Source of the DNA: Coriobacteriia bacterium
GTDB lineage: Bacteria; Actinomycetota; Coriobacteriia; Anaerosomatales; Anaerosomataceae
Assembly: GCA_030652115.1 (NCBI GenBank)
Contig: JAUSBK010000003.1
Span: 100,950-164,949 of the forward strand
DNA length: 64,000 nucleotides
Direction: 5' to 3'
Part shown: positions 7,955 to 17,341 of the stretch, one piece after another
How positions within the stretch are numbered: position 1 is the first letter of the stretch
Layout: every line of letters begins with the position of its first letter
Made by a program: the position numbers and the translations under genes
The notes under the pieces: generated by a model
What the model was told of the DNA's origin: nothing
What the model saw: only the letters and a program-made list of their open reading frames with translations
The model's database searches: none

Positions 7955-9922
7955 TCACTTCTTCCGCGGGGCCCGCACGGAGCGCCCGGTGTCTTGCACG
8001 ATAGTACCAGCATCAGCAGCCCTGACCCGGCGGCGGATGATCACGAGCAGAACGCCGAGCACCATCACCACCATGCCTACGGTGGCAAGCCGATCGATGT
8101 AGGACGCCTTCACGCCTACAGACGCTTCGGCGACCGTGAAGCCGCCCGCCCTGACGGTGACCTTCAGCTCGTCTGAAAGGGCGTTGCCGAGGTCGACCGG
8201 CAGCGTCAGGAAGTTCTGCGTGGGCTGGGCGACGATCTCCTCACTCCCGACCGTGGAGAGCATCGTTTCCGATTGTGCGTGCAGGGTGAGAGCGAGTTCC
8301 TTGCCGGTGTCGTTGATCAGCGTGAGCGGCACGTCTCCCTTGCTGCCGGAGAGCGTCACGTCCTTGGCATCCAGCCTGATGAGCGCAAACTGGCCCAACG
8401 CGTAGTCGCCCGCCTCGGCCGCTCGGTCGCTGCCCTCGCGGATCCCGCGGTCGCCCGCTTCGCTCCGGGTGAGGAGCCAGCTCTCCGCGGTGAGCAGCGA
8501 ACGGACTGCGGCGCCAGCTTCCTGATCCTGCGGCCCGACGGCGCCGGCATAGGCGAGTGTGGCCGAGCGGCTCTCCACGACCTCGGCCCAGTAATCTGCG
8601 GGCGCATCGCTTGCGCCCGGTCGCACGAGAGTGGCCTTCCTGGGTTCGCATGCGCGCGCGAGCGTCTCCACGTCCGTTGCCTCGAGCCAGGACGCTTTGC
8701 CGATCCAGTCGAGCGCGTGCTGTGCGTCCAGCGTGGTGTTGGGCGCGCCCGGACCGGTCTCCAGGAGCACCACCACGGGGCCGCTGTCGAGCCGGTCGAA
8801 CAGCGCGTCGTAAAACGCGTCCGGGCCGTTATGGATGCCCGCGGCAGCCGCTTCGTCCACGACGATGAGCGTGACGTCAGAGTCGCCGAGTGTGTAGCAG
8901 CCGGGCGCGGCGGTCGCGTCGTCGGACCGCAGGGAACCGCCGTGCGCGAGCACGTACTCCGTGCCACGGGCCTCAGTACTCGTGATGCCCTCCGGAGTGA
9001 GTGTGCGTCCGAGATAGGCGGCCGTCGCCGGCGGTGCGGAAGGGAAGACGAGCGCATTCACGGTATCCGTGTACATCCAGTGGTGGGTGATGTCCGAGGC
9101 TCCGCCGATCGCTGCAAGTCCGGCGTTGTCGGGGAGGCCGTACGGGACGTCGAGAAGCTCGACTGTACCGGTCGCCACGGCGCTGCGAAGCGTCTCGAGC
9201 ATTCGTGCGTAACGTGTCGGCTGATCGTCGGTCGCGGCGACCTCCACGCCGGAGGTCGTCTCGTACCCCCCCGCGACGCGCGCCAGCTGCTCGGTGAGCA
9301 CCGGGGCCAGGGCAAGCGCGAGCGGTTCGTCCCGGGCGAGCGCGAGCTGCGTCAGGAAGGAGATGTCGTCGCGGAGGCTCGTGTCGGCGGAGGGATCGGA
9401 CGACAGCGCGCCCGACATGGTGATGGACGGAATGTCCACGGGTGCCACGACGACAGCCACGGCGAGGGCGTCGGCGTCAGGATCCACCACGAGCAGGCGG
9501 CTCGAGATGAGGGTCGCGTCCGCGCCGGTGGCGAGCACTCGCACCTCTATCGGGTACCGGCCCTGTGCCAGGTCCAAAGACGAGACACCGTAGTCGTACG
9601 CGATCGCATGCAGTCCGGCCGGGAGGTCCGAGCGCACCTCGGTCTTCTGGTAGACGAGCTTGCCGGAGGGGCTCCGCAACCGCACGCGAACTTCCAGGTA
9701 CTCGGCGGGAGCCGCGGTTGTTACCGCCACCGAAAGCCGCAGTCGTTCGTCGGGAGCGATCGAGGGCGTCGGTTGCGTGACCTCGACGTCGACGGTCTGC
9801 TCGGCAGCAGCGGTGACCAACGACTCCTCGGGGACGGCGAGCACGTCAGCGGGAGAAAGGCCGAGGAGCAGCGCGGCCGCGAGGAGTATGCGAGTGGCCG
9901 AGCGGAGGCGGTTGTGCAGCAT
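7955..9922 (-). CDS. Large exported protein with C-terminal membrane anchor, function unknown
   Basis: About 655 residues. A signal peptide ([19 protein letters not shown]) is followed by a beta-rich region, a central alpha/beta part and a single C-terminal helix near residue 620 followed by RRRVR. That is the topology of an extracellular domain held by its tail. It resembles actinobacterial DUF6049-type proteins in layout, but I do not see a decisive motif. The start is uncertain: ATG at 9922 begins the signal peptide, but an in-frame ATG at 9982 is also open and neither has a strong ribosome site. Ends 10 bases before the PIN-TPR gene; lon is divergent on the other side. Confidence 0.75.
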   Translation of the reverse strand: MLHNRLRSATRILLAAALLLGLSPADVLAVPEESLVTAAAEQTVDVEVTQPTPSIAPDERLRLSVAVTTAAPAEYLEVRVRLRSPSGKLVYQKTEVRSDLPAGLHAIAYDYGVSSLDLAQGRYPIEVRVLATGADATLISSRLLVVDPDADALAVAVVVAPVDIPSITMSGALSSDPSADTSLRDDISFLTQLALARDEPLALALAPVLTEQLARVAGGYETTSGVEVAATDDQPTRYARMLETLRSAVATGTVELLDVPYGLPDNAGLAAIGGASDITHHWMYTDTVNALVFPSAPPATAAYLGRTLTPEGITSTEARGTEYVLAHGGSLRSDDATAAPGCYTLGDSDVTLIVVDEAAAAGIHNGPDAFYDALFDRLDSGPVVVLLETGPGAPNTTLDAQHALDWIGKASWLEATDVETLARACEPRKATLVRPGASDAPADYWAEVVESRSATLAYAGAVGPQDQEAGAAVRSLLTAESWLLTRSEAGDRGIREGSDRAAEAGDYALGQFALIRLDAKDVTLSGSKGDVPLTLINDTGKELALTLHAQSETMLSTVGSEEIVAQPTQNFLTLPVDLGNALSDELKVTVRAGGFTVAEASVGVKASYIDRLATVGMVVMVLGVLLVIIRRRVRAADAGTIVQDTGRSVRAPRKK

Positions 9923-10048
9923 GCGAACGTCCGATCCGCCGTCCCGGCGAGGACGTGGGCGGCAGGAGGCTTCGTGTACCATGGCGAAGTACCAGGGAGA
10001 TTATCACACGACTCGCGCCGATTCTTAAGCCGGGAGGGCGGCGGCAAC

Positions 10049-12388
10049 ATGTCGAGCAAGGACGAACGCACCCAGATACCCGAGGTCCTGCCACTCATCC
10101 CGCTGCGTGACCTCATCATCTTCCCGAATCTCGTCGTGCCGCTGTTCGTGGGCCGGGAGCGCTCGATCAGCGGCCTCGAGCAGTCGATGCGCACCGACCA
10201 CCTCGTGGCGCTCGTCACTCAGCGTGCGGCCGAGACCCAGGATCCGGGGCCGGACGACATCTACGAGGTGGGCTGCGTCGTCACCGTGTTGCAGGAGCTG
10301 AAGCTTCCCGACGGCACCGCGAAGGCACTCGTCGAGGGCATTCAGCGCATTCGCATTGTCGAGTACCTGGCGACCGACCCGTATCTGCAGGTGCGCGTGG
10401 AGGTGATCGAGGAGCCCGAGCGTGCGGACCTCGAGGCGCAGGCGCTCATGCGCAACCTGGTCGCTGACTTCGAGAACGCCTCGCAGCTTGGCAAGCCGAT
10501 CCCGCAGGAGGTCCTGATGGCCGCCACGGCGATCGAGGAGCCGGGTCGGCTGGCCGACTTCGTCACCTTCCATCTCTCGCTCAAAGTGGAGGAGAAGCAG
10601 CAGATCCTCGAGGCGCTCGACCCCAAGGAGCGCCTGCGGAAGACCTCCGAGTTCCTCCGCAAAGAGCTGGAGATCCTCGAGCTCGGAAGCAAGATCCAGA
10701 ATCGCGTGAAGGAGTCGATGTCCAAGAGCCAGCGCGAGTACTTCCTGCGCGAGCAGCTCAAGGCGATCCAGCAGGAGCTCGGCCAGTTCGACGAGATGCA
10801 GGCCGAGATGGACGAGTACAAGGACAAGATCGCGGGCGCCGGTATGCCCGAGGAGGTCGCCGAGAAGGCCCTGAAGGAACTCGGCCGCCTGGAGAAGATG
10901 CCGCAGGCGGCAGCAGAGACCGCCGTCATCCGCACCTACCTCGACTGGCTCGTTGGGCTGCCGTGGGACACCGCCGACGACGAGAAGCTCGACCTGTTGG
11001 AGGCGCAGCAGATCCTCGACGAGGATCACTATGGGCTCGAGAAGGTCAAGGAACGCATCCTGGAGTACCTCGCGGTCCACAAACTCACCGACCACATGCG
11101 TGGCCCCATCCTGTGCTTCGTAGGACCGCCGGGCGTGGGGAAGACGTCGATCGGCAAGTCGATCGCCCGTGCGCTCAACCGCAAGTTCATCCGCGTATCG
11201 CTCGGCGGTGTGCGCGACGAGGCGGAGATCCGCGGCCACCGCCGCACGTACGTGGGCGCGCTGCCCGGCCGCATCATCCAGTCGATCAGCCAGGCGGGCA
11301 CGAACAACCCCGTCTTCATGATGGATGAGATCGACAAGGTGGGAGCGGACTTCCGCGGCGACCCGACCTCGGCGCTGCTCGAGGTGCTCGATCCCGAGCA
11401 GAACAACTCGTTCCAGGACCACTACCTTGAAGCGCCGTTCGACCTCTCGGACGTCATGTTCATCACCACCGCGAACGTGCTCGACCCGATTCCTGCGGCC
11501 CTCAAGGACCGGATGGAGGTCATCCACTTCCCCGGCTACACCGAGGACGAGAAGCTGCACATCGCGCGGAAGTATCTCGTGCCAAAGCAGCTGAGAGAGC
11601 ACGGCCTCAGGCCGTCGCTTCTCACGATCAGCGACAGCGCGCTGCGCGAGATAGTCCGCCGTCATACCCGTGAGGCCGGTGTCCGGAACCTCGAGCGACA
11701 GATCGCCACGATCTGCCGGCAGGTGGCGCGCAAGGTGGTTGAGGGGCAGACGGGTAAGACCTCGGTCACCGGCAAGAGCATCCACGGCTACCTGGGTCCC
11801 GCGCGCTTCACCTTCGGACTCGCCGAGAAGAAGAACGAGGTCGGCGTGGCCACGGGTCTCGTGTGGACCGAGGTGGGCGGCGATGTCATCTTCATCGAGG
11901 CCACGAAGATGAAGGGGAAGGGCGCCCTCATGCTCACGGGCCAACTCGGCGACGTGATGCGCGAGTCCGCGCAAGCCGCCGTGAGCTGGATCCGCGCGAA
12001 CGCAGCCGATCTCGGCATCGATCCGGCGTTCGCCGAGGAGCTCGACCTGCACATCCACGTTCCGGCAGCTGCGATTCCCAAGGACGGGCCTTCGGCGGGC
12101 ATCACGATGGCAGCCGCGCTCGCCTCCGTGCTTACCGGCACGAAGGTGCGCCGTGAGGTCGCCATGACTGGTGAGATCACGCTCCGGGGTCGGGTCCTGC
12201 CGATAGGCGGCCTCAAGGAGAAGTTGCTCGCCGCGCACAGGGCAGGAATCAAGATGGTTCTCATCCCGAAGGAGAACGAGCGCGACCTCGAACTCGTGCC
12301 GGAGCACGTGCGCACCGAGATGGAGATCGTGCCGGTCGAGCGGATGGACGAGGTGCTCGACCGCGCCTTCGTCGGCCGCACGGTCTAG
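10049..12388 (+). CDS. lon: ATP-dependent protease Lon (LonA)
   Basis: Cytoplasmic AAA+ serine protease removing misfolded and regulatory proteins. The 779 residues match LonA length: N-terminal substrate domain (about 1-310), AAA+ module with Walker [10 protein letters not shown] near 359, sensor and Walker B FMMDEIDK, and a protease domain with catalytic Ser682 in KDGPSAG and Lys723 in GGLKEK. ATG at 10049 with GGGAGG upstream. The reading frame is open far upstream but that stretch is antisense to the exported-protein gene and is not part of lon. Monocistronic, divergent from the minus-strand block. Confidence 0.97.
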   Translation: MSSKDERTQIPEVLPLIPLRDLIIFPNLVVPLFVGRERSISGLEQSMRTDHLVALVTQRAAETQDPGPDDIYEVGCVVTVLQELKLPDGTAKALVEGIQRIRIVEYLATDPYLQVRVEVIEEPERADLEAQALMRNLVADFENASQLGKPIPQEVLMAATAIEEPGRLADFVTFHLSLKVEEKQQILEALDPKERLRKTSEFLRKELEILELGSKIQNRVKESMSKSQREYFLREQLKAIQQELGQFDEMQAEMDEYKDKIAGAGMPEEVAEKALKELGRLEKMPQAAAETAVIRTYLDWLVGLPWDTADDEKLDLLEAQQILDEDHYGLEKVKERILEYLAVHKLTDHMRGPILCFVGPPGVGKTSIGKSIARALNRKFIRVSLGGVRDEAEIRGHRRTYVGALPGRIIQSISQAGTNNPVFMMDEIDKVGADFRGDPTSALLEVLDPEQNNSFQDHYLEAPFDLSDVMFITTANVLDPIPAALKDRMEVIHFPGYTEDEKLHIARKYLVPKQLREHGLRPSLLTISDSALREIVRRHTREAGVRNLERQIATICRQVARKVVEGQTGKTSVTGKSIHGYLGPARFTFGLAEKKNEVGVATGLVWTEVGGDVIFIEATKMKGKGALMLTGQLGDVMRESAQAAVSWIRANAADLGIDPAFAEELDLHIHVPAAAIPKDGPSAGITMAAALASVLTGTKVRREVAMTGEITLRGRVLPIGGLKEKLLAAHRAGIKMVLIPKENERDLELVPEHVRTEMEIVPVERMDEVLDRAFVGRTV

Positions 12389-12425
12389 AGCCCGCCCGGC
12401 ATCACGCGCGGTCGCTCGCATCCTT

Positions 12426-12443
12426 CGCACCGTTGCGGGTGCG
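12426..12443 (+). terminator. Weak hairpin downstream of lon
   Basis: CGCACC and GGTGCG (6 bp, 6-base loop) lie 38 bases after the lon stop. There is no T-run, so terminator function is uncertain. Confidence 0.3.
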
Positions 12444-12520
12444 CTTCTCGGCACACCCGGTCGATTCCTGGCATCTACCGACCGCCTATCCGCCCGAATC
12501 GCCCGCTCGGCGGAGTGGAG

Positions 12521-12536
12521 TGTGATGCAGATTACA
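12521..12536 (+). promoter_or_regulatory. CRP/FNR-like palindrome upstream of first LPFTG gene
   Basis: TGTGA-TGCAGA-TTACA, nine of ten half-site bases matching the CRP-family consensus TGTGA-N6-TCACA. It sits 48 bases before the TTGACA of the adhesin promoter. Similar sites precede the second adhesin gene (15125-15140) and the sortase (18186-18224), so one regulator may act on all three. Pattern match only. Confidence 0.45.
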
Positions 12537-12584
12537 TTTCGCTCCAGGCGGGGATGTAGTTAGCGCATGGTAAGGATTTCGTAA

Positions 12585-12613
12585 TTGACAACCTGAAGAT
12601 AGGCTCGTAGAGG
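12585..12613 (+). promoter_or_regulatory. Promoter of first LPFTG gene
   Basis: A perfect -35 TTGACA at 12585-12590, a 17-base spacer, and a weak -10 TAGAGG at 12608-12613. Transcription would start just before the structured leader at 12619. The second adhesin gene also has TTGACA shortly before its leader. The rest of the 368-base gap after lon (12389-12756) holds the CRP-like site, this promoter and the leader; nothing else is recognised. Confidence 0.5.
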
Positions 12614-12618
12614 GAGAC

Positions 12619-12709
12619 GCGGATACGTCGGACATATCCACGGTCACCGGAGTCCGACGAGGAGCCAATGGTGAGACCGGCCCGCCTAAGGGTCGGCCTT
12701 TGTTTTTTC
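12619..12709 (+). promoter_or_regulatory. Structured 5' leader with terminator, copy 1 (candidate riboswitch-like element)
   Basis: Hairpin GGATA/TATCC (12621-12625 with 12635-12639) carries GTCGGAC (12627-12633) in its loop. That loop can pair with GTCCGAC (12652-12658), a pseudoknot or kissing contact. CGGTCACC (12641-12648) can pair with GGTGAGACCG (12670-12679), which would block the 5' arm of a terminator: CCGGCCC (12677-12683) pairs with GGGTCGG (12690-12696), followed by a T-rich tail. Sequence from 12619 to 12696 is identical at 74 of 78 positions to the leader of the next adhesin gene (15242-15319). It does not match the GEMM, cobalamin, TPP, glycine or SAM consensus patterns I know. 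Ligand unknown; a protein-binding leader is also possible. Confidence 0.7.
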
Positions 12710-12756
12710 AGCGAGTTTGGATTGGCTGCCAAAGGGCAGCCGGGGAGGTGCCTACA

Positions 12757-14949
12757 ATGACAAACACACTCTGGAGCAAGACACGGGGAGGGTCGTCCGG
12801 CACTCGGCTATTCGCCGCGTACCTGGCACTCGCACTCGTGGTAGCGATGGTGGGCCCGGGGCTTTCGGTGTTTGCGGCCGAGGGCCACGCCGGTGATGGG
12901 GAGGCGCCTGTAGAGGCGGTGCCCGTGGAGCCGGTGATAGAAGCACCCGTGGTTATCGTTGAAGAGCCGGTAGCCGAGAAACCCGAGTTCGTGGCGGAGG
13001 AGCCTGTTGTTGAGGTCGCCGCCCTCGAGTCGCTCGAAGTACCGGTTGTAACGGTCGCCGCGGCTGCGGCTACTGTCGTGGCTTTGACCGCGCCCATACC
13101 CACACCCGATGACAGCAACTGGATCTGCGCCGGCGGCGTCAAGCTGGACGAGAATCCGCGAACCGGCACCTACACGTGGGACACGGCGAACACCGAGGAG
13201 ACCCCGACCACTCCGTCGGACTACTCGATCACCATCACGACCTACCCCGGTCCTGACGGCGCGATGCTGATGGACTTCACGTCCAACTATCCGGTCGCGC
13301 AGGTCAAGGTCAAGGGCAGCGACGGCGCGCTGTTCTACAACTACAGTCCCGCGGTCACTTCGGCCACCGGGCTGCACGCGCCGGTGAATGCGTCCGGGAA
13401 GTACGCGGACATCAGCCACATCGTCTTCTGCTTCGGCACGATCGTGACGCCGGAGACCGGCGACCTCGATGTCTTCAAGTACCTGGATGCGAATGAGAAC
13501 GAGAGCTACGACGACGGCGAAGAGATGCTCGCGGGCTGGGAGTTCAGCCTGTACGACGACGAGGATGCTCTCGTCGGGAGCGGCTCGACAGACGCGCTCG
13601 GCAAGCTTTCGTTCACGGGTCTGACCCCCGGCGACTACTACGTCACCGAGACGCTCAAGCCTGGCTGGGAGAACACCACGCTGCTCACGCAGTCCATCAC
13701 CGTTCTTGGTGACGGCACCGTGGAACTGTGGTTCGGCAACATCGAGACCGTGCTTCCGCCGACGACCGGCGACCTGATCATTTACAAGTTCGAGGACGAC
13801 AATAGGAACGGCGTGCACGACCCCGGCGAGGCCATGCTGGCCGGCTGGGAGTTCACCGTGACCCTCGAGTCGCCTCCCATCCTCGATGTGGCGATTGGCG
13901 CCTCGGCGATCATGCCTATCGGCTCCGGTCTCACCGATGGTGCTGGCGAGCTCGAGTTCCTCGGTCTGCTTCCCGACACCTATACCGTGACCGAGACGCC
14001 TCAGCCCGGCTGGGACAACGTCACCCCGCTCGTGCAGACCGTCGAGGTCGTTGCTGGTCAGACCGCCGAGGTCTGGTTCGGCAACGTGCCCCAGGAGGAA
14101 GAGCCCGAAACGGGCGGCCTCATCATCTACAAGTACAACGATCTCAACCGGAACGGCGTTCATGACTTCGGCGAGCCGATGCTCGAGGACTGGGAGTTCA
14201 CAGTCACGCGTGCGATCGACGGCCAGCTCGAAGTCATGCCTTCGGCCATCGCGGTCATCGGTAGCGGTCTTACCGATGAGTACGGCGAGCTGTACTTTGG
14301 CGGGCTGTGGCCGGGCGAGTACACCGTGACCGAAACGCCGCAGGAAGGGTGGGACAACATCACCCCGCTCGTCCAGACCGTTCAGGTCGTGGTTGGCGAG
14401 GACACCGAGGTTTGGTTCGGCAACGCCGAGGAGTTCCTGCCGTTCTCGTGGCTCGACCTTGCGATCACCAAGATGGCGAACAGGGAGACCGCTACCGAGG
14501 GTGCCCTGATCACCTACACGCTCACCTACTGGAACAACGGCAACATCCCCGCGGAGAACTACACGATCGTCGATGACTTCGACGAGCGCTACGTGTCCGT
14601 GGTCAATGCCAACGGCGGCGTCGTCTCGGGCGGCAAGATCACCTGGACGTTCTCCGGTCCGCTGACGCAGGAAGCCGGCAAGCAGACGCTCACTTACACC
14701 GTGCGCGTTTCGGCCAACATGCCTACAGGGACCACGAACGTCGATAACACAGTCGTCATCAGCCATCCGCGTGACGAGGATTCGTCCAACAACACGGCCA
14801 GGGAACGTGTGGTCGTGAGTGTGGTCGCGAGTTCGGGCGAACCGTTCCTGCCGTTCACCGGTGGGGACTACACCCTGTTGTTCGGATTCGCTGTGGCCAT
14901 CGCGGCACTCGGACTGCTGCTTAGGTCACGGACGGATACCGCAGCGTAG
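12757..14949 (+). CDS. LPFTG-anchored surface protein with SdrD B-like repeats and DUF11 domain
   Basis: A 730-residue secreted protein, probably a surface adhesin or stalk. Residues 1-40 are a signal peptide, followed by a Val/Glu/Pro-rich stretch (about 45-105) and a globular region to about 230. Three SdrD B-like/Cna-B-like repeats begin near 236, 338 and 454, each with a Ca-binding-like DDNRNGVHDPGE pattern, a GWEF strand and a TPGDYYVTE strand. A DUF11-type domain starts near 566. The sorting signal LPFTG (about 698-702) is followed by a hydrophobic helix and a short charged tail. ATG at 12757 has GGGGAGGTG. A class E-like sortase is encoded 3.3 kb downstream. The paralog at 15387 has the same architecture, so the pair arose by duplication. 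Confidence 0.92.
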   Translation: MTNTLWSKTRGGSSGTRLFAAYLALALVVAMVGPGLSVFAAEGHAGDGEAPVEAVPVEPVIEAPVVIVEEPVAEKPEFVAEEPVVEVAALESLEVPVVTVAAAAATVVALTAPIPTPDDSNWICAGGVKLDENPRTGTYTWDTANTEETPTTPSDYSITITTYPGPDGAMLMDFTSNYPVAQVKVKGSDGALFYNYSPAVTSATGLHAPVNASGKYADISHIVFCFGTIVTPETGDLDVFKYLDANENESYDDGEEMLAGWEFSLYDDEDALVGSGSTDALGKLSFTGLTPGDYYVTETLKPGWENTTLLTQSITVLGDGTVELWFGNIETVLPPTTGDLIIYKFEDDNRNGVHDPGEAMLAGWEFTVTLESPPILDVAIGASAIMPIGSGLTDGAGELEFLGLLPDTYTVTETPQPGWDNVTPLVQTVEVVAGQTAEVWFGNVPQEEEPETGGLIIYKYNDLNRNGVHDFGEPMLEDWEFTVTRAIDGQLEVMPSAIAVIGSGLTDEYGELYFGGLWPGEYTVTETPQEGWDNITPLVQTVQVVVGEDTEVWFGNAEEFLPFSWLDLAITKMANRETATEGALITYTLTYWNNGNIPAENYTIVDDFDERYVSVVNANGGVVSGGKITWTFSGPLTQEAGKQTLTYTVRVSANMPTGTTNVDNTVVISHPRDEDSSNNTARERVVVSVVASSGEPFLPFTGGDYTLLFGFAVAIAALGLLLRSRTDTAA

Positions 14950-15007
14950 AGTGTGTGTGCTCTGATTCCGACTGGGACCGCACACAGGGGTCTCTAGGCT
15001 GCAGGGA

Positions 15008-15043
15008 GGCGCGTCTGCGAGAGCAGGCGCGCCTCTTAGTTTC
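15008..15043 (+). terminator. Terminator of first LPFTG gene
   Basis: GGCGCGTCTGC and GCAGGCGCGCC form an 11-bp stem with one G-U pair and a GAGA loop, followed by a short T-containing tail. The same hairpin follows the second adhesin gene at 17228-17253, so the duplicated unit includes leader, gene and terminator. Confidence 0.75.
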
Positions 15044-15124
15044 CCGAGCCGGGTGGTGTGGTGACCGTGTGAGGAGCATTGCGCAGCCGTTCGTCGAGGG
15101 GCGTTGCCGTCTAGATGGTCGTTT

Positions 15125-15140
15125 TGTGCCGTACGTCACA
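15125..15140 (+). promoter_or_regulatory. CRP/FNR-like palindrome upstream of second LPFTG gene
   Basis: TGTGC-CGTACG-TCACA, nine of ten half-site positions matching the CRP-family consensus, 64 bases upstream of the TTGACA at 15205. In the 437-base gap between the adhesin genes I see terminator, this site, the inverted repeat at 15180, TTGACA and the second leader. Confidence 0.45.
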
Positions 15141-15179
15141 ATTCGCGTGCAATCGCTGCGGAGTGGTACTAGTCTGAGG

Positions 15180-15210
15180 GCGGACCCGATCGCAGGGGTC
15201 CGCGTTGACA
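15180..15210 (+). promoter_or_regulatory. Inverted repeat abutting -35 of second LPFTG gene
   Basis: GCGGACCC (15180-15187) and GGGTCCGC (15196-15203) are perfect 8-bp arms around an 8-base spacer. One base later comes TTGACA (15205-15210). No good -10 is seen at 16-18 bases. The repeat could be an operator for a repressor or activator. It has no counterpart upstream of the first adhesin gene. Confidence 0.4.
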
Positions 15211-15241
15211 TGCGTGGTTGCGAATAGCACGAACAGGGAGC

Positions 15242-15333
15242 GCGGATACGTCGGAACTATCCACGGTCACCGGAGTCCGACGAGGAGCGAATGGTGAGAC
15301 CGGCCCGCCCAAGGGTCGGCTTTGTCTTTTTTT
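15242..15333 (+). promoter_or_regulatory. Structured 5' leader with terminator, copy 2
   Basis: Same architecture as the leader at 12619. GGATA/TATCC hairpin (15244-15248, 15258-15262), loop GTCGGA (15250-15255) complementary to TCCGAC (15276-15281), and CGGTCACC (15264-15271) complementary to GGTGAGACCG (15293-15302). The terminator CCGGCCC/GGGTCGG (15300-15306, 15313-15319) is followed by TTTGTCTTTTTTT. The four differences from copy 1 fall in a hairpin loop (two), a presumed linker and the terminator loop; all stems are intact. Confidence 0.7.
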
Positions 15334-15386
15334 GGGATGCGCCGTCTGTCGGAGACGGTCCGCACATCAGCAAGGGGGGCACAGCA

Positions 15387-17171
15387 ATGCCGAGTAGACT
15401 GAACACGCTGTGGAAGAGAATCTCGGGAGGGGACCGGGGAAGGCGGGTCTTTGCCGTCTACATGGTGCTCGTCTTCGTGATCGGCGTGACGGCGCAGGGG
15501 ATCGCGTCCTCCGCGTCTACCGACGAATCGACCACCACGCCGGAGCCGGTCGTTGTCGAGGAGCCGGTCGTCGTTGAGGAACCTGTCGCTATCGAGGAGC
15601 CGGTCGTTACCGAGGAACCGGTCGTTACCGAGGAACCGGTCGAGGCTCCTGCCGAGGAGACCCCGGCGCCTGTCGAGATACCTGCGGTAGAGTCGGCGCC
15701 TATCGAGGATGTCGCGCCGACCGCCGTCGCGCTTGCGCAGATCGCCACCACCACCTTCCATGATGACGGCGCCGCAGACGCGTGGGGTAACGGTATCTAC
15801 AACGGCACCGAAGAGGAGTGGCTCGCCGGCTTCGCGTACGACCTCTATGGCGGCTCGAGCGCGGACGGTCCCTGGACCTACATCACCTCGGCCACCAGTG
15901 ACACCAACGGCGAAGCCGATCTCGGGGCACATCCCTACGGCTGGTACAAGGTCGTTCAGACGCTCACCGACGACCAGCTCTTCAACGGCTGGGAGTGCAT
16001 GACGAGCGGCGGGGTGAAGATCTTCGAGGCCACCGGTGAGCAGAACCCGGGCCTGTGGTTCGGCCTCACCCAGCGGACCATCATCGAGGTCTACAAGTAC
16101 AGCGACGATGATGAGGACGGCCGCCACGATGATGAAGAGGCCATGCTCTCCGGCTGGGAGTTCACCCTCTACGACAGCGCCGGCAACGAGCTCAGGTCCG
16201 GCCTGACGAACGATGACGGCTTGCTCGTCTTCTTCCCCGTGCCGAATGGCGCGTACCTGGTGACGGAGACCCCGCAGGCCGGCTGGGAGAACACGACGCC
16301 CCTGACACGTGAGCTTGCCATCAACGGCCAGTGCACGGAGGTTTGGTTCGGCAACAGCCGTGACCGTGGCGATCTCGAGGTCTACAAGTACTACGACGAT
16401 GACGGGGACGGCGTGCACGACGGCATCGAGGACATGCTCGAGGGCTGGGAGTTCACGCTCTACGACAGCACGGGCGCAGTGGCCGACAGAGGCCTGACGG
16501 ACGCAAACGGCCTGCTCGTCTTCAGCGACCTTACCCCCGGCGACTATACCGTCGTCGAGACGCTCAAGCCTGGTTGGAAGAACACGACCAGCCTCAGGCA
16601 GTCCGTCGTCGTGGTCGATGACGAAACCATGTCGGTCTGGTTCGGCAACGTGGAGTTCCAGCCCTTCACTGAACTCGATCTCGCTATCACCAAACTCGCG
16701 GATGACCACACCGTCGATGAGGGCCAGCTCGTGACCTACACGCTCACGTACTGGAACCTCATGACCGAAGAGGACGCCTACGACTACACGATCGTTGACG
16801 ACTACGACCAGCGCTACCTCACCATCGTGAACTCCAACGGAGGGACCGTTGCTGACGGCAAGATCAGCTGGAAGTTCGCCGGTCCGCTCTCCTACGAGAT
16901 GGGCAAGCAGACCCTCACGTACACCGCGCGCGTCTCGGCAGACATGCCCGACAAGACAACCTACATCGACAACGTTGTCGTCATCGACGACGACCGCGAC
17001 TTCAACTACACGAACAACCGCGACGACGAGCGCGTCGTCTACAACCCGGGCGACCCGGACGACCCGTTCCTGCCGTTCACGGGTGGAGAGTATCGGATGT
17101 TGTTCGGATTCGCCGTGGCTGCGGCAGTGCTCGGACTGCTGCTCAGGCTACGGACGGATAACGCGGCCTAG
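15387..17171 (+). CDS. LPFTG-anchored surface protein with SdrD B-like repeats and DUF11 domain, paralog
   Basis: A 594-residue paralog of the preceding surface protein. It has a signal peptide (about 20-45), a repetitive EPVV-type linker (about 52-95), a divergent first Cna-B-like domain (about 124-230), two SdrD B-like repeats starting near 231 and 328 with DDDGDGVHDG-type acidic loops, a DUF11-like domain near 429, LPFTG at about 562-566, a hydrophobic helix and a short tail. ATG at 15387 follows AAGGGGGG. It has one fewer full repeat than its neighbour. Protein sequences have diverged clearly while the leaders are nearly identical, which suggests selection on the leader. Likely anchored by the sortase at 18257. 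Confidence 0.92.
   Translation: MPSRLNTLWKRISGGDRGRRVFAVYMVLVFVIGVTAQGIASSASTDESTTTPEPVVVEEPVVVEEPVAIEEPVVTEEPVVTEEPVEAPAEETPAPVEIPAVESAPIEDVAPTAVALAQIATTTFHDDGAADAWGNGIYNGTEEEWLAGFAYDLYGGSSADGPWTYITSATSDTNGEADLGAHPYGWYKVVQTLTDDQLFNGWECMTSGGVKIFEATGEQNPGLWFGLTQRTIIEVYKYSDDDEDGRHDDEEAMLSGWEFTLYDSAGNELRSGLTNDDGLLVFFPVPNGAYLVTETPQAGWENTTPLTRELAINGQCTEVWFGNSRDRGDLEVYKYYDDDGDGVHDGIEDMLEGWEFTLYDSTGAVADRGLTDANGLLVFSDLTPGDYTVVETLKPGWKNTTSLRQSVVVVDDETMSVWFGNVEFQPFTELDLAITKLADDHTVDEGQLVTYTLTYWNLMTEEDAYDYTIVDDYDQRYLTIVNSNGGTVADGKISWKFAGPLSYEMGKQTLTYTARVSADMPDKTTYIDNVVVIDDDRDFNYTNNRDDERVVYNPGDPDDPFLPFTGGEYRMLFGFAVAAAVLGLLLRLRTDNAA
15543..15644 (+). repeat. 18-bp tandem repeat inside LPFTG gene 2
   Basis: Five full copies plus a partial of an in-frame 18-base unit encoding EPVVVE-like hexapeptides. 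It forms a Pro/Glu/Val stalk after the signal peptide. Copy number may vary by slippage, changing stalk length. Confidence 0.85.
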
Positions 17172-17227
17172 CGTGTGTGCGCTCTGATCCGACCAGGCCG
17201 CACATAGGGGTCGCCAGGCTGCAGGGA

Positions 17228-17257
17228 GGCGCGTCTGCGAGAGCAGGCGCGCCTTTC
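17228..17257 (+). terminator. Terminator of second LPFTG gene
   Basis: Same 11-bp GGCGCGTCTGC/GCAGGCGCGCC hairpin with GAGA loop as after the first adhesin gene, followed by TTTC. Confidence 0.75.
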
Positions 17258-17283
17258 GCATGCGTGGGTGGCCTCCGGAACAT

Positions 17284-17320
17284 GACGAGACCCCGGGGAG
17301 GGAGTTTCCGGGGTCTCGTC
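17284..17320. terminator. Bidirectional terminator between convergent genes
   Basis: GACGAGACCCCGG and CCGGGGTCTCGTC are perfect 13-bp arms around an 11-base loop. They lie between the end of the second LPFTG gene and the end of the minus-strand protease gene, so the hairpin can act on both. Confidence 0.7.
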
Positions 17321-17341
17321 GGGCGACTGTTCTGAGTGGGC

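Noticed and set aside
8273..10048. Open plus-strand frame continuing 592 codons upstream of lon
   Set aside because: Antisense to the exported-protein gene. The protein is Arg/Cys-rich noise and lon has a proper ribosome site and family start at 10049.
10025..12454. 809-codon minus-strand frame across lon
   Set aside because: A GC-bias shadow of lon; composition and lack of motifs rule it out.
12619..12709. Adhesin leaders as GEMM (c-di-GMP-I) or cobalamin riboswitches
   Set aside because: The GCAAAG/GGGTCTAA core of GEMM is absent, and only a short GAGACCGGCC resemblance to the cobalamin 3' part is seen.
12808..14766. 652-codon minus-strand frame across the first LPFTG gene
   Set aside because: Antisense shadow of a repetitive, high-GC gene. 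No start site and no family match.
15543..15644. Tandem 18-bp repeats as a CRISPR array
   Set aside because: No spacers. The repeats are in-frame coding units inside a surface-protein gene.
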